From Rhizobium vallis (GTDB taxonomy: Bacteria > Pseudomonadota > Alphaproteobacteria > Rhizobiales > Rhizobiaceae): DNA of 64,000 nt. Below are positions 17,898-25,475 of the stretch, in pieces (the first letter of the stretch is position 1; each line of letters begins with the position of its first letter). Location: NCBI RefSeq assembly GCF_003985155.1, contig NZ_ML133694.1, forward strand, positions 279,943 through 343,942, in the 5' to 3' direction. The position numbers and the translations under genes were made by a program. The notes beneath the pieces are model-generated. The model saw nothing but the letters and a program-made list of their open reading frames with translations. It was not told where the DNA came from and made no database searches.

Positions 17898-18110
17898 ATG
17901 GCAAAGGCAGTTATTATAGGCATTCCAGGCGAGACAGGTCTTTGGCTTGCCGATCTCGGTGCGGGCACGGTTAAGCCGCTCAATCCAACAGGGGATCTGG
18001 CGACCGTCAACGACCTGCGCAAAACGGGCGGCACGTTCGTCAACAATGTCGACCTTTCCGTCGCCGTTTCGTCGGTGCAGGTCGCCCTTTCCGGCCATGT
18101 CGACGGCTGA
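17898..18110 (+). CDS. 70-residue peptide, candidate RiPP precursor for the YcaO-TfuA pair
   Basis: The ATG at 17898 has AGGGGC about six bases upstream. The 70-residue product has no Cys. The N-terminal part (A-V-I-I-G-I-P-G-E-T-G-L-W-L-A-D-L) looks like a folded or leader-like region. The C-terminal third is rich in small and beta-branched residues (T-G-G-T-F-V-N-N-V-D-L-S-V-A-V-S-S-V-Q-V) and ends S-G-H-V-D-G. Size and position directly before YcaO suit a precursor peptide whose backbone amide would be thioamidated, but no family match is known to me. The UGA stop (18108-18110) is in the same reading frame as the downstream YcaO homology, with no other stop between them. It may instead be an accessory protein or part of the YcaO N-terminus. 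Confidence 0.6.
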   Translation: MAKAVIIGIPGETGLWLADLGAGTVKPLNPTGDLATVNDLRKTGGTFVNNVDLSVAVSSVQVALSGHVDG

Positions 18111-19319
18111 GCCGGCGTTCTGACACATCGGCAGCGGATCATATATTCCGACAGGATCATCTCGCCGCGGGAAACCCTTTCCCGCGTCGAACCCTTGTTG
18201 ATGAGGTTCGGCATCACGAGGGTTGCGCGCCATACCGGTCTTGACGATATCGGCATTCCGGTCTGGTGTGCGTATGCCCCCAACTCCCGCTCGATCGTGA
18301 TCGCGCAAGGGAAGGGCCTCACCGATCTCGACGCCAAGGTATCGACCGTCATGGAAGCCCTCGAGCGGGCCGTTGCCGGCGAACCCTCGGTCGAACTCGT
18401 CCGTGGCTCGGCTTCCAGTCTGCAGGCGATGGACTGCGCGGTCGACAGGTTGGACTGCCTGATCGCCCTGCATAAGCCCGATCTCGGACCAGACGAGGAG
18501 ACCGAATGGGTCGCCGGCCGCAATATCCTCACAGGCGATACGGTCCATATCCCTTTCGAAGCGGTCGTGCTCGACCGCACGCGCGACGCCCGATACTGGA
18601 TGTCCTCGGATGGTCTGGCATCGGGAAACAATCTCGAAGAGGCGATCTTTCACGGCGTGCTGGAGCGTATCGAGCGCGACGCCCATGTACTTTGGCAGGT
18701 GGGCAGGGAGGCAGATCGTTATTCCCGCTGCGTCGATCCGCGGGGTTTTGAGGACGGCGCGCTGACCGGGCTGATCGACAGGATCGAAACATCAGGCCTG
18801 GCGCTCAGGCTCTTCGACATCACCAGCGATATCGCGATCCCGTGTTTCACCGCCATGCTCGGCCCTGGCGACATCAATAGTGACAGGGATATCCGCCTGG
18901 TCGAGGTAACCGGCGGCACGGGTGCGCATCCATCTGCCGTTCGGGCAGCCATACGGGCGGTGACAGAGGCGGTGCAGTCTCGGCTCACCTATATCAGCGG
19001 CGCCCGGGACGATATTTCTCCGGCAACGTTCTCAGCACCCTTGCCGCCGTTCATGCGGCGGGCTTTCGATGCGGTTGCCGCGCCGCCTGCTGCTGCCATC
19101 GGCCATGGCGGGGCGCAACAGGATTTGCCGCTTCTGCTGCAGCATGTGCTCGATATCTTGCGAAACAGGGGGATCGCTTCGGTGGTGGTCGTGCGCCTCA
19201 GCGACGAGACGCTTCCCTTCAGCGTCGTCAAGGTCGTCATCCCCGAACTCGAAAATCCGGAGGGTGAACGCGCCCGGCGATTTGGAACGAGGGCGCTTGC
19301 GAGGGCGATCGGCTTTTGA
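18111..19319 (+). CDS. TfuA-associated YcaO family cyclodehydratase/thioamidation enzyme (start unresolved)
   Basis: YcaO proteins activate peptide backbone amides with ATP; those encoded with TfuA make thioamides (McrA in methanogens, thioamide peptides). Seen here: V-S-T-V-M-E-A-L-E-R-A-V-A-G-E and G-L-A-S-G-N-N-L-E-E-A-I-F-H-G-V-L-E-R-I-E-R-D-A, the ATP/Mg-binding Glu-rich blocks of this clade, and R-F-G-I-T-R-V-A-x-x-T-G-L-D-D-I-G-I-P-V near the N-terminus. The first usual start in frame (TTG 18195, ATG 18201) would cut off the family-like S-P-R-E-T-L-S-R-V-E-P segment encoded from about 18160. Upstream, the frame is open to the UGA of the peptide gene. Candidate solutions are a CTG at 18120, stop read-through, or a frameshift from the ATG at 18097, which lies in another frame. 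The stop overlaps the tfuA TTG start. Confidence 0.82.
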   Translation, partial: AGVLTHRQRIIYSDRIISPRETLSRVEPLLMRFGITRVARHTGLDDIGIPVWCAYAPNSRSIVIAQGKGLTDLDAKVSTVMEALERAVAGEPSVELVRGSASSLQAMDCAVDRLDCLIALHKPDLGPDEETEWVAGRNILTGDTVHIPFEAVVLDRTRDARYWMSSDGLASGNNLEEAIFHGVLERIERDAHVLWQVGREADRYSRCVDPRGFEDGALTGLIDRIETSGLALRLFDITSDIAIPCFTAMLGPGDINSDRDIRLVEVTGGTGAHPSAVRAAIRAVTEAVQSRLTYISGARDDISPATFSAPLPPFMRRAFDAVAAPPAAAIGHGGAQQDLPLLLQHVLDILRNRGIASVVVVRLSDETLPFSVVKVVIPELENPEGERARRFGTRALARAIGF

Positions 19320-20023
19320 AGGTCATTTTCGCAGGTCCCAGTCTTCCCGATGCTGCGTCGCTCGCCGGCGAGGGGATAGACGTGCGGGCGCCTGCGACGC
19401 AAGGCGATGTGCTGGCTGCAGTGGAAGAGGGCGCCAATGTCATCGGCCTGATCGACGGCGGCTTCGAATATGCGGCACCCGTGTGGCACAAGGAAATTCT
19501 CCATGCCCTCTCGCTTGGTGTCGCGGTTCTGGGGGCGGCAAGCATGGGCGCGCTGCGCGCTGCCGAATGCCATCCGTTCGGCATGATCGGGATCGGCCGC
19601 ATTTTCGAAGACTATCGCACCGGCCGGTTGGTCGATGACGCTGCCGTCGCTCTCACGCATGCGCCGAGTGCGCTTGGCAGCAAGCCGCTGACGATCCCGC
19701 TCGTCAATGTCAGCGCAACGCTCGATGCAATGGAGAGCAAGGGGCTGCTCGCACACGGCCAGCGCGAGGAGATCGACGACGCTGCCGGCGCGATCTTCTT
19801 CAAGAAACGGACGTGGCGTGCGATCGTCGAACGGTGCGCGGGCATGGCCGAGTCGGACCGTCAGCGGCTGCTCGCGGCGCTTCTCGCCAATTCCATCGAT
19901 CAAAAACGCATCGACGCCTTGGAATTGCTGAAAGCAGTGCAGGAAGCAGGCGATAGACGGACCAATGTCGATCTGCCCTGGAGGCTCCACGAAACCTCGT
20001 TCCGAACTCGACTTGTGCTGTGA
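19316..20023 (+). CDS. TfuA-like protein
   Basis: This 235-residue protein has the TfuA core near residues 75-105: G-A-A-S-M-G-A-L-R-A-A-E followed by G-M-I-G-I-G-R-I-F-E-D-Y-R-T-G-R-L-V-D-D. TfuA was first described next to trifolitoxin genes in Rhizobium. In methanogens it partners YcaO in thioamidation, probably handling sulfide delivery. The TTG start overlaps the YcaO stop as TTGA, which implies coupled translation and a functional pair. The Gly-Pro at the N-terminus (F-A-G-P-S-L-P) is also family-like. No sulfur donor gene lies nearby, so a cellular sulfide source would be needed. Confidence 0.88.
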   Translation: MKVIFAGPSLPDAASLAGEGIDVRAPATQGDVLAAVEEGANVIGLIDGGFEYAAPVWHKEILHALSLGVAVLGAASMGALRAAECHPFGMIGIGRIFEDYRTGRLVDDAAVALTHAPSALGSKPLTIPLVNVSATLDAMESKGLLAHGQREEIDDAAGAIFFKKRTWRAIVERCAGMAESDRQRLLAALLANSIDQKRIDALELLKAVQEAGDRRTNVDLPWRLHETSFRTRLVL

Positions 20024-20030
20024 ACTTGAT

Positions 20031-20067
20031 GTGACACCTGTCACCAAGGGTTGTGTCACGCTTTTTT
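20031..20067 (+). terminator. Candidate intrinsic terminator after tfuA
   Basis: GTGACAC (20031-20037) pairs with GTGTCAC (20053-20059) across a 15-base loop and is followed by six T residues at 20062-20067. It starts only 8 bases after the TfuA stop. If it works, the 82-residue protein downstream is transcribed separately. Confidence 0.6.
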
Positions 20068-20125
20068 CACGGGCTCGCTCGCGTTTACCCGCGTATCATT
20101 CCTTCAATTCGTTGGAGAAATGGTC

Positions 20126-20374
20126 ATGGGCGTGACATCGATTGCCAGGATAAATACAGACCAAGGGGCAGAAGACGGTCTGGACGAACTCGTCGCACTT
20201 GCGCGGATGATTGCCTATGCTCGGCATGTCGCTCAGGATGTCAACCTGCAGTTCGCGACGCATTGCCTCGATCTTGCGCTCGAGGCGGTCAAGCAGGAAG
20301 TGGGGGAGGGCCTCACCAGCGAGATGGCCGAATTGAGTTCCCCGGCTCCGCGGATGAGCGTGAGAAGCCACTGA
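20126..20374 (+). CDS. Small helical protein downstream of tfuA, unknown function
   Basis: The ATG at 20126 lies seven bases after GGAGAA. Another ATG at 20120 and a longer frame from 20051 have weaker support. The 82-residue product is soluble and largely helical (L-V-A-L-A-R-M-I-A-Y-A-R-H-V-A-Q-D, then A-T-H-C-L-D-L-A-L-E-A-V-K-Q-E-V), with a Ser/Pro-rich tail. I do not recognise it. It is separated from tfuA by about 100 bases holding a terminator-like hairpin. It could belong to the YcaO-TfuA system as a small accessory or immunity protein, or be independent. Confidence 0.55.
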   Translation: MGVTSIARINTDQGAEDGLDELVALARMIAYARHVAQDVNLQFATHCLDLALEAVKQEVGEGLTSEMAELSSPAPRMSVRSH

Positions 20375-20416
20375 AAGAGACGTTCGAGAGAGCGAGTAGC
20401 CACCTCAATCCACGTG

Positions 20417-20447
20417 TAGCTCCGAAGATCTAAGATTTTCGGAGCTA
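20417..20447 (+). terminator. Strong hairpin after the 82-residue gene
   Basis: TAGCTCCGAA (20417-20426) pairs perfectly with TTCGGAGCTA (20438-20447), and three more inner pairs leave a TAA loop. It lies 40 bases after the small gene's stop and before a convergent gene. The T-rich segment is inside the 3' arm rather than after it. Confidence 0.55.
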
Positions 20448-20465
20448 TGATTGCGTTGTGGCCCA

Positions 20466-20575
20466 AGGCGCGTGGAGATCTTTCAGGTTCGCTTGGCCCA
20501 CGCTTCAGCTCTCTGGTTTTCCGCATTTCGCGATCGCAAAACCGCTTCACGCTTTTGCCCGACGGCGAGCCTTTG
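20466..20575. repeat. Dispersed rhizobial-type intergenic repeat, copy B
   Basis: Shares CACGCTT, TGGTTTTCCG and GATCGCAAA in the same order and spacing with 697-775. It also contains CCGCTTCACGCTTTTGC, the usual continuation of this rhizobial intergenic pattern. Copy A lacks a clear match to this part. Confidence 0.45.
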
Positions 20576-20815
20576 CCGGGAAATGGTTCATGCGGAGGAT
20601 GCTGAAAGCGGATCAAGTCGAATATGGGGAGTGCGACCGAGGTGCGAAGCCTGATATGGGCCTCTCTTCTGCCGGCGTTCTCGTGCGGGCCGGCGGGAAT
20701 TCCATCTTGCAAAGCAGTTATGTCTCTTCAGCTTTGCCTTTGTCGGGGAGGTGGTTGCGAAACATCTTCCGCGCGTCCCAGGGACGATCGGCTGCTCTGG
20801 CGCCAATCCGGGACC

Positions 20816-21022
20816 TCAGTGGGTCAAGTTGCGCTTCTGGGCCAGCAGTAAAATGTAGTCGTCAGCGATGTCGGCGATTGCCATTGCGATTTCCGCCGGG
20901 TCGCATCCGTCGACCTTCGTACTCGCAATGAACTGATAGACCGCCTTCTCGATCTGCTTCCGGCAGATCATGACGCGCTCATCGTAACCAAATTCCGGGA
21001 TATGCGATGCTATATCACTCAT
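20816..21022 (-). CDS. Small acidic protein, unknown function
   Basis: This 68-residue protein starts at an ATG with a purine-rich GAGGAGC upstream. It has a helix-rich sequence with V-M-I-C-R-K-Q-I-E-K-A-V and a second amphipathic helix, A-E-I-A-M-A-I-A-D-I-A-D-D-Y-I-L-L-L-A. It contains two Cys. I do not recognise a family. It converges on the YcaO-TfuA side and has the AT-rich gap upstream. The codon pattern looks like real coding sequence. Confidence 0.55.
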   Translation of the reverse strand: MSDIASHIPEFGYDERVMICRKQIEKAVYQFIASTKVDGCDPAEIAMAIADIADDYILLLAQKRNLTH

Positions 21023-21976
21023 CGGTCGGCTCCTCGCTACTTATAGTGACCATGACACAAATTATAAGTTGAGCAAGCAAATGCTTTATGAAGGGTTAAT
21101 TCGCCGGGCGAGTGCGACCATTTCGACACAGGTCGGCCCATGCGGCGGGGCCCTTCGTCATCTTGAATCGGGATGGCGGGATTCCGCAAAATATATCATC
21201 GGGTTGAGGTGCGAGGCATGCCGAACAAGGTAGGCTGCATCGGGCTTTTCCATTGAAATCTGTGCCGGGGTATGCCGAAATTTAGCAGATGAACCGGGCA
21301 TTGCCGTGGCATCAGCTGGCGTAAGCGCTTGATTTCAATATTTATTACAGACGGTCATATTTCCGGCATCCTGCCAACCTGCGTTAGTAATTCTTCTGCG
21401 TAGCCCGTCTCTAGGTTGGTGGAAGGGGTGGCGCGCTGCTCTGGTCAGTGATGCCGATCGGCGGCCGGTTGTTCGGAAAATCCACGATGAAGAGGAGCTT
21501 TTTCGGCTTTGCGAGAACAATAAGGCGGCTCGATCAAGCAGCGGAAGCGACGACAAATATGCGTAAAAAACTTGCAAATTGATCAAAATTTTATCAAAAG
21601 GTAAAATTAAAGATTTCTTACAGCGGTTGTATTTAAATCTCAATTATAAGTCGGCGCCATTTAAAACATATGGTGATCTACGGATGTATTTCTGGGCTAA
21701 ATTGCGGATATATTCGTACCGTCTACCTAATAATAATATCGTGTTTATGACAGTGACTTAAGTCACAACATCATTCTTGATAATTGAATCTCCGATATTT
21801 TGATGGCACGGCTGAAATATTTCAGGCGGAGCGCGTTTTTTCCATTTGTACCTTTTCCGACGATGGTTTTCCCGATCGGGCTGCTCGGCAGCACGCTATC
21901 TCAATCCGAACGAAATTCCTCGGCCGAGGCTGTTATAACGGGATCGCATTTGCGGGAAGCTGTCCTCAAGCAGTTC

Positions 21977-22008
21977 GGAGGACCCGCCGGGGTGGTGACG
22001 GGTCCTCC
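21977..22008. repeat. 10-bp inverted repeat hairpin
   Basis: GGAGGACCCG (21977-21986) and CGGGTCCTCC (21999-22008) pair perfectly with a 12-base loop. No adjacent gene explains it and there is no T run, so it may be a relic terminator or part of a small RNA. Confidence 0.4.
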
Positions 22009-22358
22009 AATAGGAATGCTTGCACGGTGCGTATGTATGAATACAGTAAAATTATCGTTTGTCGCAGAACATTATTGGGATGGTTTCAATTTACTGTGTA
22101 TAACTGCTGTTTTTTTATCAATCACGACTATCTGGATGACGTCGGTCGCATTTAGGATATTCATGATATTGGTGCCGACGGACCTTCAAAAATTTGGAAG
22201 ACATTCACTTTCGGCTGATCGCACGCGGCGGAATTCTTAGCGCCGGCGATATTTTCGGCTGCCGCGGAAATGGATTTTGTCACGTACGGCTGCCGCAGCT
22301 TGTTACGGCGGCGATGTGTGCGTTTTCGGATCGGATATTTTCGCTGATGTAACGGGGC

Positions 22359-22390
22359 ATCGGAGCGCCCGCTCGCGTGAGCGCTCCGAT
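22359..22390 (-). terminator. Hairpin after the sugar-binding protein gene
   Basis: ATCGGAGCGC (22359-22368) pairs with GCGCTCCGAT (22381-22390) around a 12-base loop. It begins 8 bases beyond the stop of the minus-strand binding-protein gene, a normal position for a terminator. No long U tract follows. Confidence 0.55.
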
Positions 22391-22397
22391 CCATCCT

Positions 22398-23390
22398 TTA
22401 TTTCTGAATGCAGGTGTCGACGGTATCCTTGGTGCATTCGTCAAGCCCGGTGAAGACCGGATCATCGACCTTCTTTCCGGCGATCAGGTCCATCATCACG
22501 GTTGGAGCCTTGTAGCCCATCTCGAACGGCCGCTGGCCGACGAGGGCGGTGACGAGACCCTCCTTGGCGATTGCCACCTCGTCGCCGATCGTGTCGGCAG
22601 CGCCGACGACGAATTCGTTCTTGCCGATCTTGTCTGCCATCGGCTTGAACAGGTCGCGATAGGGTTGGGGAGCACCGAACAGCGGCCAGCCGCCCATGAT
22701 GCCGAAGGCATCGAGTTTGGGATTGGCGGCGAGGATATCGGTCATTGCCTGAACGCCCTTGGCGCCGTCGTCATTGGTGAAGACGGGGCAACCGGCGACC
22801 TCAGTCCAGCCGCCTTCGCCCTTCAATGCGGTAAGCCCCTTCTTGCCGCTCAGCGTGTCGCGCATGCCCTGCGCACGGCGCAGAATGTTGTCGGCGCCCG
22901 GATTGCCTTCGATGGTGCAGATCGTGCCGCCCTTCGGCTTGGCCTTCTTGATGTATTCGCCGATGCGGGCGCCCATCAGGTAGTTGTCCGTGCCGAGATA
23001 GGTCTTGCGCAGCGCGGCGTCATCGGCCGCGAGATCGGCGTCGAGCGTCATGACGGGAACGCTCGGATTGGCCGTCTTGAGCGTCTGGGCGATCAGCTTG
23101 GCGTTCGACGGCGAGATGGCGATGGCGGCGGTATCTGCCTTGCCCAACATATCCTGGACGATCTGCGCCTCGCCGGCTTCATCTGATGTCGATGCCGGGC
23201 CGGTGTAGAAGCATTCATATTCGGCGGATGCGTTTTCCTTGTTCCACTTCTGGCAGCCCTGGTTGATCGCCTCGAAGAACGGGTTGTCGAGGCCCTTCAC
23301 GACGATCACGAGCTGCTTTTTGGCAGCCAAGGCTTGTCCCGCCGTGAGCGCCAGTACAGCTGCTGCAGTAAGCAATAATGCCTTCCTCAT
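22398..23390 (-). CDS. Sugar ABC transporter periplasmic binding protein (RbsB/Peripla_BP_4 type)
   Basis: This 330-residue protein has a signal peptide at residues 1-22 (A-L-L-L-T-A-A-A-V-L-A-L-T-A-G-Q-A-L-A). It then has the type I binding-protein pattern V-V-K-G-L-D-N-P-F-F-E-A-I-N-Q-G near residues 30-45 and A-I-A-I-S-P-S-N near 90. T-L-D-A-D-L-A and N-P-G-A-D-N are also present. GGAGGA lies four bases before the ATG. It follows the epimerase gene by 44 bases on the same strand. The matching ATPase and permease are divergent at 24.5-26.5 kb, so together they make a complete carbohydrate importer with unknown substrate. Four Cys residues are unusual for this class and may form disulfides. 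Confidence 0.87.
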   Translation of the reverse strand: MRKALLLTAAAVLALTAGQALAAKKQLVIVVKGLDNPFFEAINQGCQKWNKENASAEYECFYTGPASTSDEAGEAQIVQDMLGKADTAAIAISPSNAKLIAQTLKTANPSVPVMTLDADLAADDAALRKTYLGTDNYLMGARIGEYIKKAKPKGGTICTIEGNPGADNILRRAQGMRDTLSGKKGLTALKGEGGWTEVAGCPVFTNDDGAKGVQAMTDILAANPKLDAFGIMGGWPLFGAPQPYRDLFKPMADKIGKNEFVVGAADTIGDEVAIAKEGLVTALVGQRPFEMGYKAPTVMMDLIAGKKVDDPVFTGLDECTKDTVDTCIQK

Positions 23391-23434
23391 AGCTTCCTCC
23401 CTTTGAGAAGACGGGCGTCATCGCCCGCCAGTAA

Positions 23435-24415
23435 TCAACCGGGATACCAGACGATACGAGGCTCCTCCCCTGAACGCCGGTATTCCCAGGCTGAATCGAT
23501 GAGCTTTTCCAAATCGTAAGTGGGGTGCCAGTCCAGCAGATACCTGGCTTTGCTATTGTCCATCCAGTTCGAGTGGAACTGGCTTTCTATGTCGACGGAG
23601 CCGAGCCCGCGCGTGCGGGCGAGATAGGCGGCGACTTCCCCATAATCCACGGGGCGATCCATCGAGATGTTGAAGAGCTGCCCCTTTGCGCGCGGGTTGT
23701 CGATCGCGGCCAGTATTGCCGAGACGAGATCGTCGACATGGACGAAATTGCGCTTCAACGGGCGCCCGTCGGCATCGCGCAGCAGCGGCACGGTGCCTTC
23801 GCGGGCATACCGCTCGGCATCGTCAGGCGGGACGAGCGTTTTCCAGTCCGGCCCGCCGAAGACATCGTCGCCGAAGGACAGCGTGAATTTGAAATCGTCC
23901 TTGTCCATGATCCAGGGTGCGCGCAGGCAGCAGGTGTTGATGCCGTATTGGATGGCGAACTGCTCGAGCATCACCTCTTCGAGGACTTTGGAGAGCGCAT
24001 AGCATCCCGGATAGGCGCGGTGCGGGGTCCGCTCGGTCACCGGCCCGTCATGGCGACAAAAGAAATGCCCGATGCCGGCGTCGCCTCCAATGAGGATGAA
24101 CTGCCGAGCCGTGGGGCTCTCCCGGAACGCTTCGAGCAGCCAGAAAAGGCCCTTGACCGTGACATCCATGATATCGGTGGGCGTTTCCTTGCAAGTGGCG
24201 AGATGCAGGACGTGGGTCACGCCTTCCATCGCCGCGGCCACGACATTGGCGTCGGCGATCGACCCCCGGACCACATCGATGCGGTCGGTCTCATCGAGCA
24301 TACGATTATGACAAAGCGCGCGAATGCGTGCTTTGGAAAATGCCGGCGTGTCAAGCAGCTCAGCGATAAAGCGCCGCCCGACCTTGCCCATAGCCCCGGT
24401 GACAAGGATCAGCAT
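23435..24415 (-). CDS. NAD-dependent epimerase/dehydratase family protein
   Basis: The start at 24415 (GGGAGAA upstream) gives a protein beginning M-L-I-L-V-T-G-A-M-G-K-V-G-R-R-F, a Rossmann T-G-x-x-G-x-x-G motif. A longer frame to 24697 is unsupported. The 326-residue short-chain dehydrogenase/reductase has H-L-A-T-C near residue 75 and a Y-x-x-x-K pair in Y-A-L-S-K near residue 145. The C-terminal substrate half contains R-N-F-V-H-V-D-D-L-V. It is cotranscribed with the sugar-binding protein and likely modifies the imported sugar or a derivative by oxidation or epimerisation. The exact reaction is unknown. Confidence 0.82.
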   Translation of the reverse strand: MLILVTGAMGKVGRRFIAELLDTPAFSKARIRALCHNRMLDETDRIDVVRGSIADANVVAAAMEGVTHVLHLATCKETPTDIMDVTVKGLFWLLEAFRESPTARQFILIGGDAGIGHFFCRHDGPVTERTPHRAYPGCYALSKVLEEVMLEQFAIQYGINTCCLRAPWIMDKDDFKFTLSFGDDVFGGPDWKTLVPPDDAERYAREGTVPLLRDADGRPLKRNFVHVDDLVSAILAAIDNPRAKGQLFNISMDRPVDYGEVAAYLARTRGLGSVDIESQFHSNWMDNSKARYLLDWHPTYDLEKLIDSAWEYRRSGEEPRIVWYPG

Positions 24416-24550
24416 GCTCGTTCTCCCAGTAACAGCTAATATCCCGGCGTTTGCGGCGTCAATCTGTATTTGCACGAATAAGTAGGATTTTTGCATTGAC
24501 GGCCCGATCGCGCGGACAATTGATTGACGGTTCTTCAAGCTTTTGCATAA

Positions 24551-25402
24551 ATGAGCGTAATCGCTTTTCCGGGAGGAGATCGGCGGAGCGAGATCGCAGG
24601 CGTCTGGCTGATAGCTAACGGCGACGGCAAGCCTGCAGGTTCCGGGGAGGATGGTCGGCTGGCAGCGGTTCTCGAACTCACCAATATTTCGAAGCATTTC
24701 GGCGCCATCCAGGCGGTGAACGACGTGTCGTTTTCACTCGAGGCCGGCCAGGTCGTCGGCCTGATGGGCGATAACGGCGCGGGAAAGAGCACGCTGGTCA
24801 AGATGATCGCCGGAAACTTCCGGCCGAGCGAAGGCACGATGCGCCTCGAAGGCAAGGAGATCGTGATGCACCGCCCGGTCGAGGCGCGTCAGCACGGGAT
24901 CGAGATCGTTCATCAGGATCTGGCGCTCTGCAACAATCTGACGGCGGCGGCCAACGTCTTCCTCGGGAGGGAACTCCGCCGCGGAATCGGCCCTCTGAAG
25001 GTTCTTGACTACAAGACGATGTACAGGCGCGCCGGCGAAATCTTCAAGGAGCTGAAATCGGAAACGCGCCCGCGCGACCTCGTCAAGCAGATGTCGGGTG
25101 GCCAGCGGCAGGCGGTGGCGATCGGGCGCACCATGCTGTCGGAGGCGAAGATCGTGCTGATGGACGAGCCGACCGCGGCCATTTCGGTCCGCCAGGTGGC
25201 GGAGGTGCTCAATCTGATCCGCGAGCTGCGCGGCCGGGGCATTGCGGTCGTCCTGATCAGCCACCGCATGCCCGACGTTTTCACCGTCGCTGACCGCGTG
25301 ATCGTCATGCGGCGGGGCCGCAAAGTTGCCGACAAATCGATCGCGGCGAGTTCGCCGGAGGAAGTCACGGGTCTTATAACAGGCGCCATCGAACAGGTTT
25401 GA
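24551..25402 (+). CDS. Sugar ABC transporter ATP-binding protein (single-domain, FrcA-like)
   Basis: This 283-residue nucleotide-binding protein has Walker A G-D-N-G-A-G-K-S-T near residue 75, signature L/M-S-G-G-Q-R-Q near 180, Walker B I-V-L-M-D-E-P-T near 200 and the switch His in L-I-S-H-R. One ATPase domain, not two, makes it the FrcA type that works as a homodimer. Homologues usually begin close to A-V-L-E-L-T-N-I-S-K, about 38 residues inside this frame. The ATG at 24551 has no ribosome site, whereas GGGGAGG lies before an in-frame CTG near 24660, so the true start is uncertain. The permease gene follows by 73 bases. Confidence 0.86.
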   Translation: MSVIAFPGGDRRSEIAGVWLIANGDGKPAGSGEDGRLAAVLELTNISKHFGAIQAVNDVSFSLEAGQVVGLMGDNGAGKSTLVKMIAGNFRPSEGTMRLEGKEIVMHRPVEARQHGIEIVHQDLALCNNLTAAANVFLGRELRRGIGPLKVLDYKTMYRRAGEIFKELKSETRPRDLVKQMSGGQRQAVAIGRTMLSEAKIVLMDEPTAAISVRQVAEVLNLIRELRGRGIAVVLISHRMPDVFTVADRVIVMRRGRKVADKSIAASSPEEVTGLITGAIEQV

Positions 25403-25475
25403 TCGAGGTTGCCTGCCCCGCCGGGCGAAAAGCCCCGTCGGAAAAATGCCCACTCGGGAGAAGTGAAGGTCGAAG

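Larger units (their letters stand above)
20375..20815. other. Intergenic region with hairpin and repeat copy B
   Basis: These 441 bases lie between convergent genes. They hold a strong hairpin at 20417-20447 and the degenerate repeat at 20466-20575. Short frames exist on both strands but none has a start site or family-like sequence I can support. Confidence 0.5.
21023..22397. other. AT-rich gene desert with palindromes
   Basis: I see no convincing gene in these 1.4 kb. The centre (21540-21800) is far more AT-rich than the rest of the window. It contains the perfect 14-base palindrome GTGACTTAAGTCAC at 21753-21766, and two 10-bp hairpins lie at 21977-22008 and 22359-22390. Frames such as 21335-21643 (minus) and 21800-22240 (plus) lack ribosome sites and recognisable sequence. 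The region separates the YcaO-TfuA locus from the ABC transporter and may be a decayed insertion. Confidence 0.5.

Noticed and set aside
18100..18130. Programmed +1 frameshift site like prfB (TTC TGA C)
   Set aside because: A +1 shift from the ATG-18097 frame would not enter the YcaO frame, and no SD-like stimulator is placed correctly.
21780..21830. Sigma-54 promoter (TGGCAC at about 21803)
   Set aside because: The -12 element TTGC is missing at the right spacing.
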